Positions 1-7,455 of a stretch of 16,198 nt of DNA are shown here, in pieces. This DNA comes from CAIVND01 sp035532075 (GTDB lineage: Bacteria; Actinomycetota; Acidimicrobiia; Acidimicrobiales; Bog-793): contig DATKRV010000085.1 of NCBI GenBank assembly GCA_035532075.1, positions 1-16,198 on the forward strand. The letters run 5' to 3'. Within the stretch, counting starts at the first letter, position 1, and every line of letters starts with the position of its first letter. Below the pieces are notes generated by a model. The model had not been told where the DNA came from. It was given only the letters and a program-made list of their open reading frames with translations, and did not search any database. The translations under genes were made by a program, and so were the position numbers.

Positions 1-222
1 CGGGTTCTCCTCATGGCCCAGGAGATCTCGCGAGAGGGTGACGCCGAGGCGCGCGCTGAGGCTCGGTTCTCCCTGACGAGGGAGCAGGCGGCTGGTCTCG
101 CGATCCTTGGCACCCGCCTTGTCGAGTCGGGAAGACCACCGTGTCCACTCTGTGGCTTTCCGCTCGACCCTCGTGGACATGACTGTCCGCGCACCAACGG
201 TTTTGGCGCTCCTCGCACGTGA
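1..222 (+). CDS. DUF3090 family protein, C-terminal fragment
   Basis: The reading frame is open from the first base, so only the last 73 codons of the gene lie in the window. The visible end has a charged Glu/Ala/Arg helix followed by a short CPLCGFPLDP segment and a further cysteine (DCPRTNG), a Cys-rich tail that I associate with the actinobacterial DUF3090 family (SCO1665-like). Family function is unknown to me beyond its conserved linkage to SCO1664-type genes, and in Streptomyces to mshC of mycothiol synthesis. The stop TGA at 220-222 overlaps the GTG start of the next gene by four bases (GTGA), which implies translational coupling. The family call is based on the C-terminal Cys motif plus the neighbour; the N-terminal domain cannot be seen. 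Confidence 0.8.
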   Translation, partial: RVLLMAQEISREGDAEARAEARFSLTREQAAGLAILGTRLVESGRPPCPLCGFPLDPRGHDCPRTNGFGAPRT

Positions 223-938
223 GTCGGGCGGTGCGCGAGTCCGATGACTGGCTGAGGTTGCTTTTGACTGGCGAGGTCACCATCCTCGGGCAGATGCCCT
301 GGAGTTCGAACGCCACGTATCTTGTCGAGTTGTGCGTCGATGATCTCAACGGAAGGGCAATCTACAAGCCAAGGCAGGGCGAAAGGCCTTTGCGGGACTT
401 TCCCGAAGGCCTGTTTCGCCGAGAGGTCGCAGCCTATGAGCTGTCTTATGCAACCGGGCTTGAGATCATCCCCGAGACGGTCGAGCGTGACGATGCACCG
501 CTTGGGCCAGGCTCGCTGCAGCGCTTCATCGATGCAGATTTTGCCGCGCACTACTTCACGCTTATGGAGGCGGGCGGACATGAGCTCGCGATGAGGTTGA
601 TCGCTGGATTCGATCTCCTCGCGAACAACGCCGATCGCAAGGGAGGGCATCTCTTGATCGATAGAGGCGGCAGAATTTGGGGAATCGACAACGGTCTGTG
701 CTTTCACATTTACAACAAACTGCGGACGGTAATGTGGGATTTTGCGGGTGAGGAACTTCCGATACCGATTTTGCAGGCGTGTGAGTTCATCGTGCGCGAG
801 CCTCTGTCGTGTCTGGTCGATCTCCTTGACGGTGTCGAGGTGGAGGCGCTGGTTGAACGGGCACGGTTCTATCTTGGAAGACCGCAATACCCCCATCCTG
901 ATGATGATTACCGTGCCTATCCCTGGCCACTTGTCTGA
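219..938 (+). CDS. SCO1664-family protein with PI3/4-kinase-like (HipA-like) fold
   Basis: This 239-residue protein matches the SCO1664 family that is almost always paired with DUF3090 in Actinobacteria. Kinase-like landmarks appear in the right order: a lysine in AIYKP (K50) as candidate nucleotide-binding Lys, a Glu in the helix FRREVAAYEL (about residues 67-76), a catalytic-loop-like LLANNADRKGGH (about 133-144), and IDNG (156-159) resembling the metal-binding DFG/DxG. These are the hallmarks of the atypical PI3/4K/HipA kinase group; substrate is unknown and I infer, not know, catalysis. The start is GTG at 219, overlapping the upstream stop; no separate ribosome site is needed. About 87 bases separate it from msrB, which seems to have its own promoter. 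Confidence 0.85.
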   Translation: MSRAVRESDDWLRLLLTGEVTILGQMPWSSNATYLVELCVDDLNGRAIYKPRQGERPLRDFPEGLFRREVAAYELSYATGLEIIPETVERDDAPLGPGSLQRFIDADFAAHYFTLMEAGGHELAMRLIAGFDLLANNADRKGGHLLIDRGGRIWGIDNGLCFHIYNKLRTVMWDFAGEELPIPILQACEFIVREPLSCLVDLLDGVEVEALVERARFYLGRPQYPHPDDDYRAYPWPLV

Positions 939-1012
939 TGGAATCCGACCCGCTGGCTTTTCGGCGATTTCTTCTGGCAATTAACCTGTGTGCGGCGTTC
1001 GCGTGGACTCGC

Positions 1013-1028
1013 TACCCTGTCATATATG
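1013..1028 (+). promoter_or_regulatory. Putative leaderless promoter -10 of msrB
   Basis: TACCCT at 1013-1018 fits the actinobacterial -10 pattern TANNNT and ends seven bases before the ATG at 1026, which would place transcription start on or next to the start codon. No Shine-Dalgarno sequence precedes that ATG. A -35 box is not evident at 16-18 bp spacing. The assignment is pattern-based. Confidence 0.45.
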
Positions 1029-1433
1029 GCTATGGAAGAGTCTCGAGCGACGTTGGGTGATGATCAGTGGCGCCAGCTGCTCACCCCGCAGCAGTTTCGC
1101 GTACTGCGGGAAAAGGGGACGGACCGACCGTTTGAAGGGGAGTACACCCACCCGGTGTATTCGGGGATGTTTCGTTGCGCGGGCTGCGGTGCTGCGCTTT
1201 TTTCCTCTGAGAGGCAGTTTGATTCTGGCTCGGGGTGGCCGAGTTTCTCCGCGCCTCTGGACCCCGATAGCGTCGTACTCGAAGAAGACCGCAGCCATAA
1301 CATGGTTCGCATTGAGGTGACGTGCCGTTCGTGCGGGGGTCACCTTGGTCATCTCTTTGATGATGGCCCGGCAGAGACTGGCCAGCGATGGTGTATCAAC
1401 TCGACAAGCCTCGAACTCGATTCGAGTGAATAG
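1026..1433 (+). CDS. msrB: Peptide-methionine (R)-S-oxide reductase MsrB
   Basis: MsrB reduces the R-epimer of methionine sulfoxide in proteins, in the cytoplasm, using thioredoxin. The 135-residue product has the full family pattern: two CxxC zinc pairs (C51/C54 and C100/C103), the segment SGSGWPSF (67-74), GGHLGHLF (104-111) and the catalytic cysteine in RWCINS (C123). Length is normal for a single-domain MsrB; no MsrA fusion is present. I chose the ATG at 1026 because family similarity begins soon after, a -10-like box lies seven bases upstream, and an upstream in-frame ATG at 990 would add an Arg-rich stretch unlike the family. A second ATG two codons downstream (1032) is also possible. 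bpa follows after 23 bases and may be co-transcribed. Confidence 0.95.
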   Translation: MAMEESRATLGDDQWRQLLTPQQFRVLREKGTDRPFEGEYTHPVYSGMFRCAGCGAALFSSERQFDSGSGWPSFSAPLDPDSVVLEEDRSHNMVRIEVTCRSCGGHLGHLFDDGPAETGQRWCINSTSLELDSSE

Positions 1434-1456
1434 ATGAAAATGCGACGGAACAAACA

Positions 1457-1981
1457 ATGAGCGAGCTCAATATTCCTCTTGAACGAATCAGCGGCGATGG
1501 CGCGACGCCCGCGGAACCAGCAGTTGTCGTGACGGGTCCTCAGGATGAATTGGGCCTTGATGGTTCCGAGTCGGCGGAATCCGTCGAGCGACCGGCGAAG
1601 GTGATGCGGATCGGGTCGATGATCAAGCAACTCCTGGACGAGGTTCGCCAGGCAGAACTTGATGAGCCGAGCCGACTGCGATTGAAGGAAATCTACGAAC
1701 TTTCCGTGCGCGAACTCGCAGATACGCTCTCCCCGGCGCTTGCCGAAGAACTCGACCGCCTCGCTCTCCCCTTCGAGTCTCCGACGCCTACTGACGCGGA
1801 ACTCCGTATCGCTCAGGCGCAGCTCGTCGGATGGCTCGAGGGACTCTTCCACGGAATTCAGGCGACACTCTTTGCACAGCAGGTCGCCGCGCAAAACCAG
1901 CTTGAAGAGATGCGGCGTCGTTCGCTGCCACCTGGAGATTCACCGCAGCAGCGCCTCCGCGGTGGGGGCAACTACCTCTAA
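1457..1981 (+). CDS. bpa: Bacterial proteasome activator Bpa (DUF2587)
   Basis: Bpa (Rv3780 in Mycobacterium tuberculosis) forms a dodecameric ring that caps the 20S proteasome and opens its gate without ATP, delivering unfolded or specific substrates. The 174-residue product has the expected plan: an acidic, disordered-looking N-terminus (1-45), a helical core (about 47-153) containing MIKQLLDEVRQAELDEPSR and GWLEGLFHGIQATL, and a flexible tail ending in the proteasome-docking residues. The tail here reads GNYL (171-174), where the characterised mycobacterial tail is GQYL; the penultimate Tyr and final Leu are kept. The start is ATG 1457, with only a weak purine-rich ACGGAA upstream. It lies 23 bases behind msrB, so the two could form a stress-related operon. 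The proteasome genes themselves are outside the window. Confidence 0.93.
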   Translation: MSELNIPLERISGDGATPAEPAVVVTGPQDELGLDGSESAESVERPAKVMRIGSMIKQLLDEVRQAELDEPSRLRLKEIYELSVRELADTLSPALAEELDRLALPFESPTPTDAELRIAQAQLVGWLEGLFHGIQATLFAQQVAAQNQLEEMRRRSLPPGDSPQQRLRGGGNYL

Positions 1982-2007
1982 TCCGGCCCAGCTTCGCCAG
2001 TGGCGTG

Positions 2008-2035
2008 CGGGGCACGGATCACGGGGCACGGTTCA
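2008..2035 (+). repeat. Two tandem copies of a 14-bp unit
   Basis: CGGGGCACGGATCA at 2008-2021 is followed immediately by CGGGGCACGGTTCA at 2022-2035; the copies differ at one base. The second copy also contributes to a small hairpin, CACGG-TTCAC-CCGTG at 2027-2041, just after bpa. There is no T-run, so a classical terminator is not supported. It could be a regulatory repeat or simple slippage. Confidence 0.6.
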
Positions 2036-2090
2036 CCCGTGGCGCGCGATCTCTGGCAGATGGTCGCTGACAATTTCTCTCCCCCGTAGG

Positions 2091-2120
2091 TTGACTGTGG
2101 GGTAAGTTGACCTTGATAAA
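2091..2120 (+). promoter_or_regulatory. Candidate dnaE promoter
   Basis: TTGACT at 2091-2096 is followed after 18 bases by GATAAA at 2115-2120, a fair -35/-10 pair, in an AT-richer patch of an otherwise GC-rich gap. A second TTGACC (2107-2112) lies nearby and could pair with a poorer box around 2130. Transcription from the first pair would give a leader of about 60 bases before the dnaE ribosome site at 2177-2181. Confidence 0.4.
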
Positions 2121-2176
2121 TAACATCTCTGTAACTCCGTCCACTCGGTGTGGGCAGCGGCGGTGCCAAGACCTGT

Positions 2177-2191
2177 GGAGGCGCGCGGATG
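2177..2191 (+). promoter_or_regulatory. Ribosome binding site deciding the dnaE start
   Basis: GGAGG at 2177-2181 sits seven bases before the ATG at 2189. This supports that ATG over the in-frame GTG at 2150. Confidence 0.7.
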
Positions 2192-5100
2192 ACATCATCC
2201 GGTTCGGGTAAATCGTTTACCCATCTGCATCAACATACGGAATACTCCATGCTCGATGGAGCGGCCCGTGTGAGCGATGTCATTGCGACCGCGATACGGG
2301 ACGGACAGCCAGCGATCGCAATCACTGATCACGGCAATATGTATGGCGTTCTCGATTTCTATAGGCAGTGTGTCGATCAGGGCATCAAACCGATCATCGG
2401 CACGGAGGCCTACATGGCGGCAAATTCCCGTTTTGATCGGCCGGTGCGCCGAGGACGCGTCGACGACACCGGAGGCGAGGGTGACCGAGGCGAGAAGCTT
2501 TACTATCACCTCACGGTCCTTGCGGAGAACTCGACTGGATATGCAAATCTGATGAAGCTCTCCTCGGATGCGTATCTCGAGGGGTATTACTACAAGCCCC
2601 GGGTCGACTGGGAGTTGCTTGAGCGCTACCACGAGGGACTTGTCGCGACAACAGGGTGCCTCGGCGGCGTGGTTCTCCAGGCGTTACTGGAAGATCGCTT
2701 TGAAGAGGCGGTTTTGCTCGCGGCACGTCTTCAGGATGTCTTTGGCAGGGACAACCTTTTCATCGAGATGCAAGATCATGGCCTTGTCGAACAGCGCCGA
2801 ACGAATCCCAAATTGGTTGACATCGCGAAAAGAATTGGTGCTCCTGTCGTTGCAACCAACGATTCGCATTATTGTGCACGCGCGGACGCGATCTCGCATG
2901 ACGCATTGTTGTGCGTACAGACTGGTGCGACCATCGACGATCCAAAGCGCTTCAAGTTCGAGGGTCAAGAGCACTATCTCAAGAGTGCCAAGGAGATGCG
3001 CGACCTTTTTTCAGAGATTCCTGAAGCCTGTGACAACACACTTTGGATCGCTGAACGCGCCGAGGTTGAGATTGAACTTGGGAACCCGACACTCCCGCAG
3101 TTCCCGGTCCCGCATGAGTTCCTTCAAGATTCCTATGAGGAGTCTGCGGCGCGTTACCTTCGACACCTGAGCTATGAGGGCGCTCATCGCCGTTACGGGT
3201 CATCGCTTCCCGCAGCAGTTACGGAACGGCTCGACTACGAAATTGGCGTTATCGAGGACATGGGTTTTCCCGCGTATTTCCTCGTCGTGTGGGATCTCAT
3301 CGAGCATGCGCGTAAATCAAATATCCGGGTCGGACCGGGCCGCGGTTCGGCCGCGGGCTGCTGCGTCGCATACTGCCTCGGAATTGTCGATATCGACCCT
3401 ATCCGCTATGACCTAATCTTTGAGCGCTTTTTGAATCCTGGTCGTAAACAGATGCCAGACATTGACATGGATTTTGATGAACGCTATCGCGCGGAGATGA
3501 TCCGGTATGCCTCCGAGCGCTACGGTTGGGATCACGTCGCACAGATCGTCACCTTTTCGACGATTAAGGCACGTGCCGCGGTGCGTGATGCGGCTCGTGT
3601 GCTTGGCCTTCCCTACGCGCTCGGCGACCGCGTCGCGAAGGCTATGCCACCGCTTGTCATGGGAAGAGATACCGATCTCAGTGACTGTTTCGAGAAGAAT
3701 CCGAAGAACCCCGATGGTTTCGCCGCAGCCCAATCGCTGCGCGAGATGTACGCGAGTGATCCAGACGCGAAACGCGTCATTGATGTCGCCCGGGGGCTCG
3801 AAGGACTCCGTCGCCAAGACGGTATCCACGCTGCGGCCGTGGTGATCACCCACGAACCACTTACCGAATACCTCCCGATCCAGCGCAAGCCAGAGGCCGG
3901 AGGAGACGTATCTTCGGCTCCGATCGTGACCCAGTACGAGATGCATGGTGTCGAGGAGTTGGGACTTCTCAAGATGGACTTCCTCGGCCTGAGGAACCTC
4001 TCGGTGATTGAGACCGCACTCGACCTTATCGAGCGAAGCTCGGGAGAACGTCCTGATATTGACAATGTCGCGCTGGATGATCCGAAGACATTCGAGATGT
4101 TGCGTCGCGGTGATTCGATCGGCGTTTTCCAACTTGAAGGCGGCCCGGTGCGCTCGCTCATGCGCTCGCTCGCGCCGACGAGTTTCGACGACATCGCGGC
4201 GCTCGTCGCTCTGTATCGACCGGGTCCGATGGCGACCAACATGCATCGCGACTATGCAGACCGGAAGAACGGCAGGAAGCCCGTCACCTATCTTCATCCG
4301 GATCTTGAGCCGATTCTCGCTGAGACCTATGGGCTGATGATCTATCAGGAGTCGGTGATGCGCGTCGCACAGAAGTTCGCGGGATACACCCTGGCCGAGG
4401 CCGATGAACTCCGCAAGGCCTGTGGCAAGAAGCTGCCGGAGCTTATTGCAAAAGAGCGTGAGCGCTTCATCTCCGGGTGCGCGGACGCGGGTTACGGGGC
4501 AAAACTCGGGAAGGAACTCTTTGACATCATTGAGCCCTTTGCCGACTACGCATTCAATAAGTCACATTCTTATGGCTATGGTCTCGTCGCGTATCAAACA
4601 GCGTGGCTGAAGGCGAATTATCCAGTTGAGTACCTCGCCGCGCTGATGTCTTCGGTGAAAGACGACAAGGACAAGATGGCGGTCTACCTCTCGGAGTGTC
4701 GCAATATTGGTATCGAGGTCGTCGTCCCGGATGTCAACTCCTCACTCGTGAACTTCGCACCGAGGCCGAACGCCGATGGCTCTCGTGCGAATGCAATTGT
4801 GTTTGGTCTTTCTGCAGTGCGAAACGTTGGGGAGGGTCTCGTCTCCTTGATCGTTGGGGAGCGGACAGCGAACGGTGCGTTCACGGATTTCCATGATTTC
4901 TGCTGTCGCGTCGATACCAGTGTTCTGAACAAACGCTCGATCGAATCGATGATCAAGGCGGGAGCGTTTGATTCACTTGGGTACCAGCGCAAGGGACTCT
5001 GTCTGGTCTTCGAAGAGGTGATCGATCACGTGCTCGCGCTTCGGCGTGATTTCGATCAGGGAATCTCAACGCTTTTCTCACTGCTTGGTGATGTGCAGGG

Positions 5101-5803
5101 TCCGTCAGGAGTCGCCAATTTCAACGAGGCGCGTCGCGAGGTTCCAAATTTCGAGTTCGAGAAGTCAGAGCGACTCGCACACGAAAAGGAGATGCTTGGC
5201 TTGTATGTCAGCGACCATCCGCTGATGGGCCGAGAGATGTCGCTGCGTCGTCATGTCGATCTCTCAATTCGCGAGTTGCTCGATCAAAGTGCCGCTGTGG
5301 GCACGGGGATGACTGACTACAGTGCCTCGCGACGCATCGGCGGTGTGGTGACAAACCTCTCGCGGCGTCATACGAAGCGGGGGGATCTCATGGCCACGTT
5401 CATCCTCGAAGATCTCGAGGCTGCGATTGAGGTTTTTGTCTTTCCAAAGACGATGGCCGATTACGCAATGCGTCTCGAAGATGACGCGATTGTGACGGTT
5501 CGCGGTCGACTCGATGTGCGAGATGACGAGGCAAAGTTCATCTGCATGGAGGTCGCGCGACCCGAACTCTCCGGCGATGAGGAGACGCTGCCGATCGAGG
5601 TCGCGGTGCCGGTCACCTCGCTGACCGAAAAGCTCGTCTCTCAGCTCAAAGAGCTCGTCGTTGACCATCCCGGGGCCTGTCCATTGCATCTCCGGCTCGG
5701 CGAAAAGGTGATCAGGCTGCCCGCCGAGTTCAACGTGGACGCGGGTGGTGGGTTTGTGGGCGCCTGCAAGGAGCTGTTTGGCCCTCAATCGGTGAGTGCC
5801 TAG
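2189..5803 (+). CDS. dnaE: DNA polymerase III subunit alpha, DnaE1 type
   Basis: This is the replicative polymerase subunit (1204 residues, normal length). The N-terminal PHP domain begins with HLHQHTEYSMLDG (H14, H16, D23) and continues through AITDHGNMYG and ATNDSHYC (D225, H227), so the metal ligands used by mycobacterial DnaE1 for intrinsic 3'-5' proofreading look intact. Polymerase aspartates are in PDIDMDFDE (D424, D426) and KMDFLGLRN (D597). A tandem helix-hairpin-helix region, a candidate internal clamp-binding patch near residue 957 (QGISTLF, not canonical spacing) and an OB fold (about 1060-1130) follow. I start at ATG 2189, because GGAGG at 2177-2181 is seven bases upstream; the GTG at 2150 would add 13 residues with no ribosome site. 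It is followed by a 196-bp gap with no evident gene. Confidence 0.97.
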   Translation: MTSSGSGKSFTHLHQHTEYSMLDGAARVSDVIATAIRDGQPAIAITDHGNMYGVLDFYRQCVDQGIKPIIGTEAYMAANSRFDRPVRRGRVDDTGGEGDRGEKLYYHLTVLAENSTGYANLMKLSSDAYLEGYYYKPRVDWELLERYHEGLVATTGCLGGVVLQALLEDRFEEAVLLAARLQDVFGRDNLFIEMQDHGLVEQRRTNPKLVDIAKRIGAPVVATNDSHYCARADAISHDALLCVQTGATIDDPKRFKFEGQEHYLKSAKEMRDLFSEIPEACDNTLWIAERAEVEIELGNPTLPQFPVPHEFLQDSYEESAARYLRHLSYEGAHRRYGSSLPAAVTERLDYEIGVIEDMGFPAYFLVVWDLIEHARKSNIRVGPGRGSAAGCCVAYCLGIVDIDPIRYDLIFERFLNPGRKQMPDIDMDFDERYRAEMIRYASERYGWDHVAQIVTFSTIKARAAVRDAARVLGLPYALGDRVAKAMPPLVMGRDTDLSDCFEKNPKNPDGFAAAQSLREMYASDPDAKRVIDVARGLEGLRRQDGIHAAAVVITHEPLTEYLPIQRKPEAGGDVSSAPIVTQYEMHGVEELGLLKMDFLGLRNLSVIETALDLIERSSGERPDIDNVALDDPKTFEMLRRGDSIGVFQLEGGPVRSLMRSLAPTSFDDIAALVALYRPGPMATNMHRDYADRKNGRKPVTYLHPDLEPILAETYGLMIYQESVMRVAQKFAGYTLAEADELRKACGKKLPELIAKERERFISGCADAGYGAKLGKELFDIIEPFADYAFNKSHSYGYGLVAYQTAWLKANYPVEYLAALMSSVKDDKDKMAVYLSECRNIGIEVVVPDVNSSLVNFAPRPNADGSRANAIVFGLSAVRNVGEGLVSLIVGERTANGAFTDFHDFCCRVDTSVLNKRSIESMIKAGAFDSLGYQRKGLCLVFEEVIDHVLALRRDFDQGISTLFSLLGDVQGPSGVANFNEARREVPNFEFEKSERLAHEKEMLGLYVSDHPLMGREMSLRRHVDLSIRELLDQSAAVGTGMTDYSASRRIGGVVTNLSRRHTKRGDLMATFILEDLEAAIEVFVFPKTMADYAMRLEDDAIVTVRGRLDVRDDEAKFICMEVARPELSGDEETLPIEVAVPVTSLTEKLVSQLKELVVDHPGACPLHLRLGEKVIRLPAEFNVDAGGGFVGACKELFGPQSVSA

Positions 5804-5851
5804 CCTTGGCCTTGCGTAGTCCCTGCTCAGAGCGGTTACTTAAGGGTCGAA

Positions 5852-5866
5852 ATTCTCCCATAGAAT
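5852..5866 (+). promoter_or_regulatory. Possible -10 box and small palindrome upstream of the GNAT-like gene
   Basis: TAGAAT at 5861-5866 is a good -10 hexamer, and it forms the right arm of the inverted repeat ATTCT-CCCAT-AGAAT (5852-5866). No convincing -35 lies 16-18 bp upstream. If used, it would leave a leader of about 125 bases before the gene at 6000. Overlap of an inverted repeat with the -10 could mean repressor control, but this is speculative. Confidence 0.3.
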
Positions 5867-5999
5867 AGATCACACGCAGCATTGGTCGGGTCGATGTTGT
5901 CGTGCCCATTTCTCGGGTCGCGGACCGTCCCGACCTCTCGGTTCGACGTATGCGTAGTGCGTCTGATTCGAGCAACTTGGCTAGGAAGGGAATTTGGTC

Positions 6000-6677
6000 G
6001 TGATGGACGCCAAAACGATTGATTGCGCGAACCTCTCCGACTCGGACATGGAGAAGATGGCGGATCTCTGTTCCGAACAGGGGAATGGTTTTGAGATTGG
6101 TTTTCTCTCCAAGGAGAAAGAGACGAAGACCTGGGTCTTGGTTACGCGTGCCTATGAGGGCGACAAGTTACGCGGCTTTGCCTGGACGACGCTCAAGCGT
6201 GTCGGCGGGACTCCGAGCATGTTGATCGGACTCGCCGCATTTGTGCAGACAAATGCCGCAGAGCAGGCGCTCAAAGCCGTCATGCGCGAGCTGTACCACC
6301 GCGCCGTTCTTGCCTTCCCTGATGAGGATGTTCTCGTCGGCACCCGCCTCAAGGACTCTGGCGCGTATCGCGCCTTCAAGGGGTTGTCGGAGATAGTTCC
6401 CTTCCCGGAGCGCAAGACCTCTGGCGAGGAGCGCGCGTGGGGTCGTCGACTTGCCAAGGAATTTCAGGCTGACGGACGTCTCGATGACCGGACCTTCATC
6501 TTGAAAGGTGAGGGTGAGCCGATCCCGTTCCTCGATTACTCACCACGCAAGCCCGTCGTCCAGCCCGAAGAGGTGGCGGGTCAGTTCAAGGGCGTCAACG
6601 CGAAGCGCAATGATTCGCTGGTGGTGTTTGGCTGGGCAATGGCTGAAGAGCTCGCCGGGGCCAAGCTACCCAAGTAG
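6000..6677 (+). CDS. Conserved protein of unknown function, possible GNAT acetyltransferase fold
   Basis: I do not recognise a named family. The 225-residue product is soluble, with no signal peptide or membrane segment. Its middle (about 60-125) alternates strands and helices in a GNAT-like way: a strand with RGFAWTTLKR, a hydrophobic strand SMLIGLAAFV, the helix AAEQALKAVMRELYHRAVLA, then DVLVGTRLKDSGAYRAFKGL, reminiscent of the acetyl-CoA-binding half and the final AYRAF helix of acetyltransferases. The canonical Q/RxxGxG/A pyrophosphate loop is not visible, so function stays open. AGGAAGG at 5983-5989 precedes three in-frame starts (TTG 5994, GTG 6000, ATG 6003); GTG 6000 has the best spacing, ATG 6003 is nearly as good. 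It converges on the minus-strand gene ending at 6703. Confidence 0.75.
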   Translation: MMDAKTIDCANLSDSDMEKMADLCSEQGNGFEIGFLSKEKETKTWVLVTRAYEGDKLRGFAWTTLKRVGGTPSMLIGLAAFVQTNAAEQALKAVMRELYHRAVLAFPDEDVLVGTRLKDSGAYRAFKGLSEIVPFPERKTSGEERAWGRRLAKEFQADGRLDDRTFILKGEGEPIPFLDYSPRKPVVQPEEVAGQFKGVNAKRNDSLVVFGWAMAEELAGAKLPK

Positions 6678-6692
6678 CCCGTCCAGCGTGGG

Positions 6693-6713
6693 TCGGCCAG
6701 CGCTAGTGGCCGA
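6693..6713. terminator. Inverted repeat between convergent genes, possible bidirectional terminator
   Basis: TCGGCCA (6693-6699) and TGGCCGA (6707-6713) are a perfect 7-bp inverted repeat with a 7-base loop. It lies between two converging genes and overlaps the stop of the minus-strand one (6703-6705). No T-run follows on either strand, so factor-independent termination is uncertain. Confidence 0.35.
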
Positions 6714-7455
6714 GCAGGCTGATGACAACCTTTTCAACGTAACGATCCTTGACTCGGGTGTAGCCAAACAGCGCGAAGCCAATCTTGAATCCGAGCGCGC
6801 GCTTGAGCTCTTCCCGCTCCAAGGGATGGCCTTGGTGGGCGCGTGCGATTGCACAGGTACGCGGATCGCGCACCGTAAGGCTCTGTTCGAGCCCTCCCCA
6901 GGTGAAGCTGAGCAAGGTCTTGCCCGAGTTGTCGACAAAGAGGCGACAGCTCTTTGAATGAAGTGCGACCAGCATCATCGAAGGGTCGGAGGCGTCAAGA
7001 TCGGCATAGGAGATTGACCTCGCCCGCGAGCCGAGCACGAGCGCTCCTGCACGTTCACGGAACATGACCTGGGAACAAATGCGGCGCAGCCCTCGACGGG
7101 TGACGTTGCCGATGCGCGCCGGGAGTTCATTGGCCCACAGCGCTTCGGGTCTTCCCGCGTCGAGCGGCTCACCCGGTTCGAGCACGATTCGATAGACGTC
7201 TCCGATACGGTGCTGACGGATATCGTGCCCTTGGTTGGCGGCGTCATCGGGAACCGGACGCGGCTCGTTCTCGCGTAATCTGAGCCTCAGGAATGCCCGG
7301 GAGGCGAGATCGACCCCGTAGAGTTCGCCGGCATCGAAGCCCAGTAGTGCGACGTTAAGGGCGTTCCCCGGCGTCGTGTCGATCGGGGATCCGGGAACGA
7401 ACTTTCTCGGTACCTTGACCCGCGCCCCCGGTCCCTTCCCCGCAGGTTTTGGCAT
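6703..7455 (-). CDS. Protein of unknown function, translationally coupled to the YyaL-like gene
   Basis: I recognise no family in this 250-residue protein. It begins with a basic, Pro/Gly/Lys-rich stretch (1-25), then a compact domain with predicted strands (NVALLGFDAGELYGVDLAS; GDVYRIVLEPGEP), a central segment about residues 110-150 with ICSQVMFRERAGALVLGSRA, and a C-terminal mixed region ending in EKVVISLLGH. Two cysteines (in ICSQ and SKSCRLF) are visible but no recognised metal motif. No membrane segments. Its ATG overlaps the stop of the upstream gene (TGATG on the minus strand), so the two are almost certainly made together; a role linked to that thioredoxin-fold protein is an inference from this coupling only. 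Confidence 0.75.
   Translation of the reverse strand: MPKPAGKGPGARVKVPRKFVPGSPIDTTPGNALNVALLGFDAGELYGVDLASRAFLRLRLRENEPRPVPDDAANQGHDIRQHRIGDVYRIVLEPGEPLDAGRPEALWANELPARIGNVTRRGLRRICSQVMFRERAGALVLGSRARSISYADLDASDPSMMLVALHSKSCRLFVDNSGKTLLSFTWGGLEQSLTVRDPRTCAIARAHQGHPLEREELKRALGFKIGFALFGYTRVKDRYVEKVVISLLGH

Noticed and set aside
3413..4297. Minus-strand open frame of 294 codons inside dnaE
   Set aside because: Antisense shadow of a highly conserved polymerase gene; no family similarity recognised.
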